Shown one piece after another: positions 1 through 11,958 of a DNA stretch of 64,000 nt. The position numbers and the translations under genes are program-made. The notes below the pieces were generated by a model. The model was not told the DNA's origin. It ran no database searches and saw only the letters and a program-made list of their open reading frames with translations. The stretch's first letter is position 1. Every line of letters starts with the position of its first letter. Origin of the DNA: Quercus robur (Eukaryota > Streptophyta > Magnoliopsida > Fagales > Fagaceae); contig NC_065538.1 in NCBI RefSeq assembly GCF_932294415.1, positions 12,530,330 to 12,594,329 of the forward strand. Direction: 5' to 3'.

Positions 1-873
1 AAATGCAAGTCTGTCCAAGATTCAAGCTGAAGAAGTGTTGTTCATTAAAGCTCGACAGCTAGCTATCCATCGAGTTTAAGAAGCTATTTTAGCCCCGTGG
101 CTCGACAGCTGCTCGACAGCATCTCAACAGACAGGTATCTGTCGAGATTTATGAAAAACAGAATTCTAGTTCTGTTTTGACTCTAATCCAGTTTTATGTG
201 TTTGGGCTTTCTTTTCTCACAACCCTAGACATATAAAAGGATTATTTTAAGGGTCGTCAAAGTGTTCACAAGTCGCACAAGTATTGAGCAAAGTTTGTTC
301 AAGCAAATTGTGACCAGAGACAGAGTTTGCCCTAGTTCATCGTTCTTGAAGAAGTTGTTGTGTTTGTGCACCATAGGGTTTTATGACCAAGCATCTTCTT
401 GATCTTCATCGTTGGAATGAACTAAAGAACTTTGCAGCCAATAACCTTTTCTAATTGGTGATTGAAGTCACGTACTGGGATCTGCGCAATTGGTTAGTCA
501 TGTACTTGGGAGCCGTGCATCGAAAGGAGAAATTGTCACTACGGAACAAGTCCAATTGGGTATTGGGATAAGGGTTCAACTGTAGGTTGGTATAAGGTAC
601 TGAGATTCCTTTACTTGTAACCGCTTGTTGTGTTAATAGTGGAATTTCGAGAGTGGTGACTTGAAAATCACCTGGTAGGGTTTTTGCCGTGTTGGTTTTC
701 CCCTTTCGTAAACAAATCACTGTGTCAAATTTATTTTCCGCTGCATACTTAGTTTAATTGGTGATTTGTTTGTGCTACCACACTCATTGCATGTAATTGA
801 ATCTAATTAATTTCACTTGGCTAAATTAATTGGTTAATTTATCACAAGGGGTCAATACGTTTTTGGCTTATCA
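1..873 (+). mobile_element. LTR (solo or 3' LTR) of a Copia-like retrotransposon, 5' end outside the window
   Basis: This stretch reads like the R/U5 half of a plant LTR. It has a transcribed-leader style region (position 240 onwards) and a long AT-rich tail ending in CTTATCA at about 865-873. No tRNA-Met primer site follows the end, so it is a solo LTR or the 3' LTR of an element lying to the left. The first 150 bases carry several copies of the word CTCGACAGCT and its partner CTGTCGAG. No coding region is visible; the 89-codon minus-strand frame at 451-720 lies inside the LTR and is not a gene. The left boundary and the superfamily are inference. Confidence 0.5.
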
Positions 874-2086
874 AACTCTTTATAGTTTTCTTCTATGAAA
901 TGTGCAATATTGCTTGTCATCCCTATTGTTGGTAAGATACAATTTTTTGGATGGCATAGTCCTTTGAAGGAATCTTTTGCAATCCATCATCTGAAGATTA
1001 ATATTCTCCCGTGCAGCTTACAATAATTTGATGTTGAGAAATAGAACGTTAAGGGATAAGTAGATTGCTGCTGAAACTATATTTGGAATGTGGTTATCAA
1101 CTTTGTTAGATCCATGTTCTGATGTCCGATGAAGCTGCAAATAAATGGCTGTAATATTCTTGGAGACTTCAAAAAAAAAAGAAAAAAAATCCAACCTTTT
1201 ATACTTTATTATCATGTTTCTTGGGGATTGGATAATTAATTACTTATCTTAGTACAAAATAGCCATAAGGCAATGAGTTCAACTCATGACAGATAGTCAT
1301 TACCTGAAAAATACGGTGGAATGTAAAGTTGTGGGCTTTTTACCACAAGAAACTAGAAAGTGGAAACTCAAAATATTAGAATGAGCATTACAAGGAATAC
1401 AAAAAATTGTAATGAAATAAGTAATAATTATTCTTATGCATCTATTTGGTTATAGCATATGAATAGAACAATAAATTTGTATTTACGGTCCAACCCCTTA
1501 GCAATTTATTTATTTATTTATTATAAAAACAACTTAACACAATTTTATTCTACTTAATTAAATTATCCATCTCTTACAATGAATAAAAAAAAATTATAAT
1601 TAAAATCCTTCAAAGATATTCAACTTTACTTCAAAAATTAATCATAAATTTTAATGTTTTCATGGTTATTATTTTATTTTATTAACTTTCTTATTTAATT
1701 ATTAAATATATGCTTGAAAATCATTAAATTTCCCTCACATATATAGATATATTAGTCAATTTTGCTAGTTTCATAAATTTAATATCTATATTTAGGCTTT
1801 AATTAATTATTGAATTAATTATGACGTCATCACGGTTTGACACCGATTCGACCTCGATTCAACCTTAAAAACCTTGAACCTCTCCCTTTTAGAATTCAAT
1901 GAAAGGTCCGGGTCTAAAAACCTTGAGGGGGAGGAATGGCTAAATTTTTTTTAGTTTTAAAGTATGTAGTAAAATACCTCACTTTCTAAAGTATCTAGCA
2001 AAATGCCTCTGCTTTGGAACTCAATTTTAATAAAACTGAGTTGTGTAAAACTCAATATCCTCAAAATAGAGTTCTATGTGTATTTA

Positions 2087-2117
<31 letters not shown>

Positions 2118-2549
2118 TAACTGGCAAAATATACATAGAACTTGACATTGCTAATGTTGAATTACACCTGAAACTCAATTTTGTTAAAATCAAATTTCAA
2201 AAACATGGTCATTTTACTTGATACTTTGGAAAGATGAGTGTTTTGCTACACACTTCAAAAAATAAAGGATATTTAGCCATTTTTCCTTGATTTGAGGATA
2301 GAATATGATGTCCAGCTTAACATTCAATTATTTATAAATTAAAAAATTGTATAACTATTGGTTTTTAAAAAAATAATTTAATAATGAATATCATTGTCCT
2401 TTATTAAAAATTGCAAAATGTTAAAAAAAATTAAAGATGGAAAGAAACTGACATTATTTGTCCCAAATATTAAATTCTAGTAAATGTCAAACTCACGTGG
2501 TTGAATAAAATGATATATAAAACAAACCTAATTATATATATATATATAT
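874..2549. other. AT-rich intergenic stretch, no gene recognised
   Basis: No supported coding region. It contains poly(A/T) runs and a (TA)n microsatellite at about 2096-2119. The short open frames at 1018-1215 (minus) and 2003-2221 (plus) have low-complexity composition and no recognisable domain. Confidence 0.6.
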
Positions 2550-2550
2550 A

Positions 2551-2605
2551 TGAGTAATTCTATGGTACCCCCCAAAAAAAAGGGGTACGGTACCCATTAG
2601 TAGGT
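2551..2605 (+). repeat. Terminal motif of an unnamed repeat family
   Basis: The sequence starting GAGTAATTCTATGGTACC contains an internal inverted repeat (GGTACC..., then GGGGTACGGTACCC). A diverged copy lies in the opposite orientation at about 11660-11715 (GGGTACTGTACCCCCC ... ACGGTAGAAT). Two such ends facing each other suggest termini of one transposon family, but they lie 9 kb apart with unrelated elements between, so they are more likely two separate copies. Confidence 0.4.
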
Positions 2606-2629
2606 AACCTGCTACACTAGGTGACTTTT

Positions 2630-3870
2630 TTCTCACATTTGACGGTTTCATCCTTACATTGTGCAGTTCCAACATCACATGTGACAATTCTTTTGTCACA
2701 TTTGATACTTCCCTTACTTTTTTCTCACATGTGACAGTTCTTTTTTCACATTTAGTGGTTCCCTTACTTTTTTTTCTCACATTTAACAGTTCCATCCTCA
2801 CATTGTACGATTCCAACATCACATATGACAGTTTTTTTCTCATATTGGGTGGTTCCCTTACTTTTTTCTCACACTTGACGGTTCCATCCTCACATTGTGC
2901 AGTTCCAACATCACATCATATACGACAGTTTTTTTCGCACATTGGGTGGTTCCCTTATTTTTTTCTCACATTTGGCGGTTCCATCCTCACATTGTACAGT
3001 TCCAACATCACATGTGACAGTTCTTTTCTCACATTTGGTGGTTCCCTTACTCTCTTTTTTCTCACATTTGACAGTTCCATCCTCATATTGTGCAGTTCCA
3101 ACATCACATATGATAGTTCTTTTGTCACATTTGGTGGTTTCCTTATTTTTTTTTTCTTACATTTGATGGTTACAACTTCACATTGTGCAGTTCTAACATC
3201 ACATGTGACAGTTTTTTTTATCACATTTGGTGGTTTCCTTATTTTTTCTCACATTTGATTGTTCCATCCTCACATTATGTAGTTCCAACATCACATTTAA
3301 CAGTACTTTTGTCACATTTGGTGGTTCCCTTATTTTTTTCTCACATTTGACAATTTCATCCTCACATTGTACAGTTTTAACATCACATGTGACAGTTCTT
3401 TTGTCACATTTGGTGGTTCCCTTATTTTTTCTCACATTTGACGGTTCCATCCTCGCATTGTGCAGTTACAACATCACATTTGACAGTACTTTTGTTACAT
3501 TTGGTGGTTTTTTTTTCTCACATTTGACGGTTCCATCCTCGCATTATGCAGTTACAACATCACATGTGATTGTACTTTTGTCACATTCAGCGATTCTTTT
3601 ATTTTTTTTTTTCTCACATTTAACAGTCCCATCCTTACATTGTGCAGTTCCAATATCACATGTGATTGTTCTTTGTCATATTTTGTGATTCCTTTATTTA
3701 TTTATTTTTTTTTGTCACATTTGATGGTTCCATTGTCACATTCGGAAATATCAACATCACATTTTATAGTACTTTTGTCACTTTTAGTGGTTCTTTTTTT
3801 TTTTCCTCACATTTGACAATTTCATCATCATATTGGGTAATACCAATATCACATCTGACCGTACTTTTAC
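2630..3870. repeat. Tandem satellite-like array, about 93 bp unit, about 13 copies, with internal four-part structure
   Basis: The word TTTGGTGGTTCC or a close variant recurs at about 2751, 2845, 2942, 3034, 3130, 3226, 3317, 3409 and 3500, then in degraded form to about 3780. This gives a spacing of 88-97 bases. Each unit is built of four related subunits of about 23 bases, each beginning CACAT(T/G)T: one ending GACGGTTCCATC, one GTGCAGTTCCAAC, one GACAGTTCT and one GGTGGTTCC. The array is therefore a higher-order repeat. Long open frames on both strands (for example 2659-3258 plus and 3199-3450 minus) arise from the repeat and are not genes. The first and last units are the most diverged. 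Confidence 0.85.
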
Positions 3871-4095
3871 ATTTGGACCCACCACTGAAGTCACTTTTTT
3901 ACTTATTATGTATATGTTTGTAGCAAAAAATTATTGATGAAGATGGAAATCCCACATTGAAATGGTTTAAAAATACATATAGGGGGCAATGACAAGTATA
4001 TGTCAAAATTCATGTTTTATGACTAGGTAATTTTACTCAACACACTTGTGTATTTTACACTAACACATGCTAATACATTGTTTATTTGTACTTGT

Positions 4096-4262
4096 CACAT
4101 TAAGCAGTACTAACATCATTCTTGACTATACTTTTGTCACATTTGGTTGTACCCTTGTTTTTTTTTCTCAGATCTAATGATTCCATTGTCACAATGGGCA
4201 GTACCAACTTCAAATGTGAGCGTACTTTTGTCACATTCAATAGTTCTTTTTTTTTTTTTTTT
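4096..4262. repeat. Detached, diverged copy of the 93 bp satellite
   Basis: About two units related to the array at 2630-3870 (CTTGTCACATTAAGCAGTAC, then TTTTGTCACATTTGGTTG and a second round). They are separated from the main array by about 220 bases of unrelated sequence, which implies an insertion or strong local decay. Confidence 0.65.
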
Positions 4263-5490
4263 TCCTCACCGATTACCATAATACCTTTGAAACCTAAGAA
4301 TGACCACAATACCTTTAGAACCTAAAAAATGACCAAATCACCCTAAAACTTAAAAAAAAATGACAAAAATTACCATAAAACCTAAAAAATAACCGAAATA
4401 ACCACAAAACCTAAAAAATAACCAAAATATCATTAGAACAAATAAAAAATTGATTGAATGACCCTGAAACTTTAAAAATGACCAAAATAACGATGAAACC
4501 TAAAAAATGACCAAAATACTCTTAGGAAAGAAAATGACCACATGACCTTGAAACTTAAAAAATGACTAAAATTACCATAAAACCTAAAAAATGACTAAAA
4601 TAACCATGAAACCTAAAATATGACCAAAATACCCTTAGAAGAGAAAATGGTCGTAATGCCCCCTATACCTAGAGAATATCTTAAAATACCCTTAGAAACT
4701 TAAAAATGACTGAAATAACCATAGTACCTAAAAATGACCGAAATAACCCCGAAAACCTTAAAAAGGACCAAAATTCCCTCATAACCTGAAAAATGACCAG
4801 AATTCCCCCAATTCCCTCTAAAATTATCAAAATTCCCTTAGAACCTAAATGATCAAAATATCTTTAGAACCTAAAAACTGACCGTAATACCCCTGAAACC
4901 TAAGAATGACCAAAAGACCCCTGAACTAATGAGTATTTTTTTTTTTTTTTTATATTGTTTCTATTTAGATATTTTGTATGTAAAGATATTGAACGTAACA
5001 AACTGTAATTGAGCTAAATGATCCCATGTACCTATTCTTATTCAATTTAGGAGATACTATTGAACCAATTTGTTATATTATTTTGCTTTGTATTTAGTAT
5101 AATTTCATGGATAGTGATAGTGAATTGACCAAATGGCCATATAACCTAAAAAGGACTAGAATACCCTAAATTTAAAAAAAAAAAAAAAAAAAAAAGACCA
5201 AAATTACCAAAAAAAATGACCAAAATAAGCACGAAACCTAAAAAATGACCAAAATACCCTTAAAACCAAATAACAAAAATTGACCAAATGGCCCTGAAAC
5301 TAAAAAAAATAAAAAGACCTAAATTACCATAAAACCTAAAAAAAATGGCCAAAATAATAATGAAACCATGAAAATGACCAAAATACCCCTACGACAAAAA
5401 AATGACTACATGACCTTGAAACTTAAAAAATGACTGAAATTACCATAAATCCTAAAATTGATCAAAATACCCCCTGAAACCTCTATTTGC
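4263..5490. repeat. A-rich degenerate minisatellite, roughly 30 bp unit, in two blocks
   Basis: Repeated variants of CCTAAAAAATGACCAAAAT followed by (A/T)ACCNTGAAA or ACCCTTAGAA fill 4263-4925 and again 5120-5490. The gap of about 190 bases between the blocks is ordinary AT-rich sequence. Unit length varies (about 28-33 bases) and identity between units is moderate, so this is an old array. No coding potential. Confidence 0.75.
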
Positions 5491-8400
5491 AAGACCAAAA
5501 TGACAATAAAAATGTTATACAACCACTCTATTTGCTTGATTTGAAACCCATTAATTTTAAAACTAATAGATTTAAAAAGCCTTGATTTGAAATTTGTAGG
5601 GAGGTAGTTTCCAAAGAGAATGAATAGAGGAAAAGGATCGCCGAAGTGTGTAAAGGGAGCACTGAAAGGACAATATCTGGCCTTGAGACCCAAGAAGGGG
5701 AAAAAGTCATGGGGTCAAACAATATCTACTTCGAAAATTTAAAGAGAAAGCAGGACATCGAGATAGGAGGAGAAAAAGTTGACATAAGGGGGGAGCTCCC
5801 TACTCCAGCACACCTCATCATCGCATTAAATGCCCTTTACCTGCTGCTATGGCCACATTAATGAGGATAAGACCCCTGAACAATGATTCTCTAGCTAGCA
5901 AGATCACTATTACCTTTCGGCAAGCCAGATGTATAGAAATATCTAATTAGTCTGCCTAACTACCCTACACGTGGAAGGTTAGGATGTATTAAGAAACCCT
6001 ATTTAAGCTATAACCTCCCTCATTAATGTGGATGAGAAAATTTGGTAGAAACAAGCCTGTCTTTAATGCCCGAAGTATACACAGATAAGAAATATGAACT
6101 TTGTCCTCAAAAGCTTACCTGAGGATCAAACTTGATAAAATTACCAACGTTGTATAATTTATCTCACTAGTTAAAATTCCCATCTATGCTTGGTTTATTT
6201 GGACTAAAGTTCCCACCTTTACAAATTCGTTGTAAAATCCGATACAAAAGGACTATGGAACTTACAAAATCCATTAATTTTTAAATTCCTTAATTGGGCC
6301 ATTTTGTACAATGAAGGATTTGAAATTCCGTTGTTTGGATACCTAAATTTGGATTTAGATTTAAGATCAATAAAATAATTTTCCCAATTATTACTTTTCT
6401 TAAACTTTCTACATTTTAGTTTTAATAACATTTTTGAACTAAATATTGAATTTCATTCTTTTTTAACTAACTATAACATTGAAAATATTTAATCACTAAC
6501 TATTGAATGCATCACATTCAGTGCATCACACAATTAGTGATTAGTAATCTAAAAAAATTAAAGACGTTTGATTATTAGTTGACCTTATAATACTTTGTCA
6601 CGTCACTTTCGGGGTCTAACAATTTTCCACATTATGATGATTTTATTTATTTATTAAATCATGAAATACCCTTAAACAATACCAATCCCTCTAAAAGATG
6701 CAAATGATGCAAATTAACATATCGTCACTCACACACCTGATCAGAACTTGCATATCATCATAGCATCCATGAGATTAGTCTAGGTATATCAATTAGCATT
6801 TATCTACAAATTGCATCCATTGTAATCACTATCAATGGAGAGGACAAATTATATATGTATTACATTGAATAGTAACATTATTTGTATTATATTGATCAAT
6901 GTAATCATGTGTTAGAAATTAATTAAAGAACCAAAGGTACAACATGTTTTGCTACATTTACATATTTACACATCAATCTGACGAAATCAAAACATACAAA
7001 TTAAGGTATTCAATCCCTAAAAAAGAGTTACAATTCTCAAATCTACAAGTACAACACACTTCTGATGGTTGATGCTAAGATATTCATGGCACTTTAATAA
7101 CCCGAAGCCATGATAATTCCCATGCTTGTCATTGCCAACACCCATGACATAGTAGAGGTGTATGTGTATCTGATAAACATGACAATAGGAATAAGGGCAC
7201 AAATTAAAAATAAAAACACATACTTAAGCAAGTAAACTAAGTTTAACCACACTTAGTTCCTCTTATTTGACTTAAGAAAGAACCCAAAGTATAATAATTT
7301 TTGAACTATTGTTTATTTATATATATATATATATATATTTATTTATTTATATATATATATATTTATATATATAAGTATGATTTGTACTGTTATATAATTA
7401 AATTGGCTCAATAAAATATATAGTCCAAAAGTATAGTTAACAGGACTCAAATTGTTGAAGGCATAGATTATATCGTCAGAAGGTGATATTTCTTCAAACT
7501 GATACATCCAAAAATTAATAAGATAGGCTCACAATGGATCCTTGCATCATGACTATGAACCAAATGCATATGCAGAAATGAAAAACAACAAATTCTTTTT
7601 CTTTTTTTTTCCCTTGAGAAATTATTGGATTTTATGGAAATAAAAGGCTGCCCAATTACAAAGCCAATTACATCAAAGCAGAAGCTACTAGCAATATTCA
7701 ACTACAAGAGAATTGACAAGAAGCTGCAAGATGTGAATATATTAAAATACAACATTTAGAATTTAATCCTTTACACAAAACAATAGTACTGTGTAAGTTA
7801 AGGCCAAAACAACAGGTAAAAGGAACAAAAGGTCCAAACAAGATCTTAATGACCTCCCAATTGTCAATAACTTTTTTTTTTATAAGCACAAGCTTTTGAA
7901 ATTTTCTATTTAAAAAAAAAGAAAAAAAAAGAAAAAAAAAAGACAAGCAGTGAGTTAGCACAATTGAAACAAAACTATTGAAATCTAATAATTTATAATA
8001 GCAAATCTCAATAAATATTGTTCTCACAAAAGACCACAATTTAACATAAAATTATAATAGTTCAGAACTTGTTTGCACTTTGCAAATAGTTGTTAGGCCT
8101 TCCAAACATACCCTATAATTTTCAAACTAAAAGGCCAGCACATTGTAACCACTTTTTTTTTTTTTTTGAGAAACCCACTTAAATTATTTACATTTGAAAT
8201 CTACTTTTTGTAGAACTTGCATTTTCAACATTGTTAGTCAGGCAAGGAATCCACAGAAATTCAGTTTCATAAAAACTTAGACTAACACATCAGTAACAAA
8301 ATTTTGTATTTTAAATTTTACAGTTACAATGTTTTTGACTGCCTTTACAACCCCTACAATCATAATAGTACACATCAAAGCAAATAAACAAATTGTGAAA

Positions 8401-9313
8401 CCCAGCAAACAAAGCAACTGAATCTTAAATTCTCGGATATTACCATAGTATGTAAAAATATAATCAGAAAAATTCAATGCCCCAGTGCAATGGCCAATGG
8501 CACTCCCTTAACAGTATAACAAGAGGAAAATAAAACCTACCCAGGTAGTATAACATAACCCAAAAAACAGACCAACCAGTTCCAAAATTGCAAATGCAAA
8601 GAATACCCCATCATAATTTAAGGGGGAAAAAAAGTCATAATTTGGGACCATACCTTGGCATAAGCATCCCATACATTGCGATTAATATAAGGGAGAAAAA
8701 CTATGAAAGAACTACTAAGAAGAGAAAAAGAGGATGTTGGATTGAGATGAATTCATATTATCTACACACAGCAATCAACACAAGCTATTCCTTAATGTTG
8801 GATTGAGATGAATTGATGTTATCTACTCAACATTACAAATATATTTCAAAGCTATTCTAGGGTTAAGCAAAGCCATCAAAATGCTTATTAGAAATTAAAA
8901 AAAAAAAAAAAAAAAAAAAAGGTTATGCCTAGTCTTTCATCACAGACTAGGCATTGATACAAATCTACCAACCGGACAAACTTTGAAATCAATGTAGCTA
9001 TACACAAAGCAAACAACTTATGTTAAACTAGTTAAAAAGTTATCACCACTGTCAACCAAAAAGTTATCATGCGTTAAAATACATAGCTCATAGAGGCATT
9101 TCATCAAACAATTCTTTGCATTTCAATTAGACCAACTCGGAACTCTAAAAAAATATCTCCAACAATTTCTTAACAAAACTAAACCAACTCATGCTTACCA
9201 GTAGATACAGACCCATATAGAAAAATCCAAACGAAACCCACACAACTCAAATACAAACAAAAACAGAAGTAAAGACAAACCCAGAACAAACTTAGATAGG
9301 CTAAGAGAGACAA
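5491..9313. other. Intergenic stretch, no gene recognised
   Basis: I find no domain or convincing exon chain on either strand. 5640-6100 looks like decayed retrotransposon LTR sequence (a TATA-like CTATTTAAGC at about 6000), without clear ends. (TA)n and (TTTA)n tracts lie at about 7317-7372, poly(A/T) runs at about 7858, 7911, 8152 and 8896, and a short tandem phrase TGTTGGATTGAGATGAATT occurs twice at about 8734 and 8794. If the candidate exon at 9314-9407 is real, part of this stretch may be its downstream introns. Confidence 0.45.
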
Positions 9314-9407
9314 ACCTGAACACCATGGTGGTTGCGGCTTTAACATTGTTGTCGCAGCTTGAGGCAGTGAAGACGCGAGCGTTGTGGGAGGATTTCCCAA
9401 ATTCCAC
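9314..9407 (-). CDS. Candidate first coding exon of an unrecognised gene
   Basis: On the minus strand an ATG at 9407 opens 31 codons (start MEFGKSSHNAR, end TTMVFR). They end at a plausible splice donor (CAG|GTTTGT) at about 9314/9313. Base composition here is less AT-rich than the surroundings, as expected of an exon. The peptide is not one I recognise, and I could not find later exons with confidence in 7-9.3 kb. The young LTR element at 9429-11122 is inserted 22 bases upstream of this ATG, so it would sit in the gene's 5' UTR or promoter. It could equally be a chance open frame. Confidence 0.25.
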
Positions 9408-9428
9408 GGTTAGTGAGGGATTTGAAAT

Positions 9429-9739
9429 TGTTAAGTATTAGCAACGCAATGTGTTATACCATGTTGAATATGCTAGAGTGGACGCGGAAGAGGAAGCATA
9501 GAAGAGGAACACTGAGAACACGAGAGTTACGTGGTTTAGCCTTGACGGCCTACATCCATGGAGGAATCCCTTAAGGGCTACATCTTTATTGTATAAGAGT
9601 GTAGTACAATAACCTCCTGTGTTACAATGAACCCTAACATGAGTATATATAGGCGACTAAACCCTAGACTATTAGTACAAGCAGGAATGGGCTTGGGCCT
9701 ATTATATTGGGCTAATATGTCTAATATATATCTCTAACA
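9429..9739 (-). repeat. 3' LTR of the young non-autonomous element
   Basis: Copy of 10812-11122; 311 bp in each and no difference found by eye. Preceded by the target duplication GAAAT. The adjoining CCCTCCCTCAAACTC at 9740-9754 is the complement of the polypurine tract. Confidence 0.92.
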
Positions 9740-9956
9740 CCCTCCCTCAAACTCAAGGCAGAAGCTTGATGAAGACTTGAGGTTGGATAAGCATGAGAAG
9801 ATCACTTGAAGATGCCTTGTAGAATGCCTTTGAAGAAACCACAATGAAAAATGTGCCAATTGTCCAATTTCGAAGCTTCAAATGAAGAAACGGAGGCCAA
9901 AATCGGAATCTACGCGAAAAACTGAGCAAGATAGGCCCTTTTGGAAATTTTGACTT

Positions 9957-10207
9957 TTGGTCAAAGGTCAACGCAAAAAGTCAAAGTCAACTGGTCCAGA
10001 GTCAAAGTCAACAGTCAAAGTGCTCACGGGTCAGATCCGGGTGGTCCGGGTCGGGTCGGTCCGGTCAACGGTCAGCTAGGTGACGTGGTGCTGACGAGAC
10101 GACACTGCTGACGTGGCTGATGACGTGTCGCTGACGTGGACTAGGGCTGACGTGGACGTGCTTGCGTGGTTGCTGACGTGGAGTGATGACGTCATCCGAT
10201 GACGTCA
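9957..10207. promoter_or_regulatory. Dense array of W-box (TTGACC/T) and TGACG words inside the young LTR element
   Basis: Between about 9957 and 10067 the word (A/G)GTCAA, the complement of the WRKY W-box core TTGAC(T/C), occurs about eight times. Between 10081 and 10207 the word TGACG occurs about nine times, including two perfect palindromes TGACGTCA (10187-10194 and 10200-10207), the type of site bound by TGA/bZIP factors. The element lies just upstream of a candidate exon on the same strand. The motif identities are established; any regulatory activity is inference, and the array may simply be short-word tandem decay. Confidence 0.5.
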
Positions 10208-10715
10208 GGTGACATCAGCAATAGTTTTCCGGCGCGTGGAATGCACGTGATAGCGTTAATCGGCGCGTGGAGGAGAAGCCAGAACCCAGGTGGCGCATGG
10301 AGGCGCGTGCAGCGGCCGTTGAAGACGATATTTCTTCCGTAGGTAGATCGGTGGTCGACATGGCCGATTGGACGGCGCGTGTGGCCAATAAGACGATCTG
10401 AAGTAATTAATCTGAGACGGCGCGTGGGAATTTTCCGGAGGCTTCTGCGGCGCGTGGAGGCGCGTGGCAAGGATTTGGGTGACCGGATTTCTGGGTTTTG
10501 GTCAGGAGAGATCTTGGAACAAGTCTGTGGTGTTGGTTTCGTCAGGCGAGGCTTGGATTTGCGCAGATCTGAGATTGATGTCACGGGTTTGCTTGAGTTT
10601 GTGGATCTTGGACACAGCACTGCGCCACGGTGGCTGCGAGATGCCGTGGAGTCTAGATCCAGCAGACAAGCATGTGTGACTTCTGTTGGCGATGTGCACA
10701 TGAGAATCTTCTTTG

Positions 10716-10803
10716 TTTGCTAGAGATATTTGTTTGATGCCAAGAACGGAGTTTGGCTCTTTGCTAGAGATATTTGTTTGATGCCAAGAACGGAGTTTGG
10801 CTC
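10716..10803. repeat. 44 bp exact tandem duplication beside the primer site
   Basis: The phrase from TTTGCTAGAGATATTTG to GAGTTTGGCTC occurs at 10716-10759 and 10760-10803. It ends in the tRNA-Met primer site, so a partial second primer site (TGGCTC) is left in the upstream copy. Confidence 0.9.
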
Positions 10804-10811
10804 TGATACCA
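10798..10811 (-). other. Primer binding site (tRNA-iMet) of the young LTR element
   Basis: On the minus strand this reads TGGTATCAGAGCCA, complementary to the 3' end of plant initiator tRNA-Met. It directly follows the end of the 5' LTR. Confidence 0.93.
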
Positions 10812-11122
10812 TGTTAAGTATTAGCAACGCAATGTGTTATACCATGTTGAATATGCTAGAGTGGACGCGGAAGAGGAAGCATAGAAGAGGAACACTGAGA
10901 ACACGAGAGTTACGTGGTTTAGCCTTGACGGCCTACATCCATGGAGGAATCCCTTAAGGGCTACATCTTTATTGTATAAGAGTGTAGTACAATAACCTCC
11001 TGTGTTACAATGAACCCTAACATGAGTATATATAGGCGACTAAACCCTAGACTATTAGTACAAGCAGGAATGGGCTTGGGCCTATTATATTGGGCTAATA
11101 TGTCTAATATATATCTCTAACA
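10812..11122 (-). repeat. 5' LTR of the young non-autonomous element
   Basis: On the minus strand it begins TGTTAGAGATATATATTAG and ends TTAACA, followed by the primer site. A TATA-like CTATATATAC lies in it. Target duplication GAAAT follows on the plus strand. Confidence 0.92.
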
Positions 11123-11127
11123 GAAAT

Positions 11128-11420
11128 CAATAGATTTGGAACTTGAATTCCAGGATGGATTTGGGTCAAATACAAATTCTTCTCTTTTTAAGTTACCCAC
11201 CCAAATCCAAATCCAAATCCTAAACGAAATCCCATGCCATCCAAACAGCCCAGAAGAAGATTGAGGACTCTCCCCCACCCACCCACCCCATACACAATAC
11301 CCACAAGAAACTAATAAAGAAAAAAGGGAAACAAAAAAATAGCAGTAAAAATAGGGTTTTATCGTTTTGATACTTACCTTTAACAATATCAAAACGATTA
11401 TGATCCTTTAAAGAAACCTT

Positions 11421-11459
<39 letters not shown>

Positions 11460-11925
11460 AAGAAGGAAAGAAACCTTTACCAGAGAACACCAGAGGAAGT
11501 GAAGAACATGAGAGAGGAAGAAAAATCAAAGAACAAAAACTGAGAGAGACCATCAGAATTTTTTTTTTTTTTAGTTTATATACGTTGACTTGCTTTGCCA
11601 GTAACCGGTTTCTACTAAAATTAAATTAACGGCTAAGATGATAACAACACCAAGTTAATGGTTCAGATATAGATGGGTACTGTACCCCCCTTTTTTTAGA
11701 GGTACGGTAGAATGACCGTATATATATATATATATATATATATGAGATGAATTTAAGTTATACCTGGTGTAACTCTACAAAAATTACACGTTTTTTAAAC
11801 CATAGATTTGTTAGAAAATCACTATAATCAATGTCATCTTTAAAATTAATTGTTTTCCATATTAGCTAACCTAATTAAAAAATGTGTAACTTTTTTAGAG
11901 TTCCATCAGGTGTAACTTGAACCCA

Positions 11926-11926
<1 letters not shown>
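11128..11926. other. Spacer with a 33 bp poly(T) tract and (TA)n, no gene recognised
   Basis: Contains a long T run at about 11423-11455, a second T run at about 11560, a diverged copy of the 2551 terminal motif (about 11660-11715) and (TA)n at 11720-11743. I see no supported coding region. Confidence 0.6.

Positions 11927-11958
<32 letters not shown>

Larger units (their letters stand above)
9429..11122 (-). mobile_element. Young non-autonomous LTR retrotransposon (TRIM/LARD-like), 1.69 kb, TSD GAAAT
   Basis: Two 311 bp LTRs (9429-9739 and 10812-11122) appear identical by eye, begin TGTTAG and end TTAACA on the minus strand, and are flanked by the 5 bp target duplication GAAAT (9424-9428 and 11123-11127). 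Orientation comes from the tRNA-iMet primer site abutting the right LTR (10798-10811) and a polypurine tract (complement of CCCTCCCTC) abutting the left LTR. The LTR has a minus-strand TATA box (CTATATATAC). The roughly 1.07 kb interior has no gag or pol. A 169-codon minus frame at 10192-10701 has no recognisable domain. The element must be moved by the proteins of another element. LTR identity implies a very recent insertion. Confidence 0.93.

Noticed and set aside
2532..3688. Long open frames on both strands in the satellite array (up to 199 codons)
   Set aside because: They follow the 93 bp repeat, translate to periodic low-complexity peptides and exist on both strands at once.
10192..10701. 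169-codon minus-strand frame inside the young LTR element
   Set aside because: No domain, Arg/Ser/Pro-rich composition follows from GC-rich word repeats, and it is not gag or pol.
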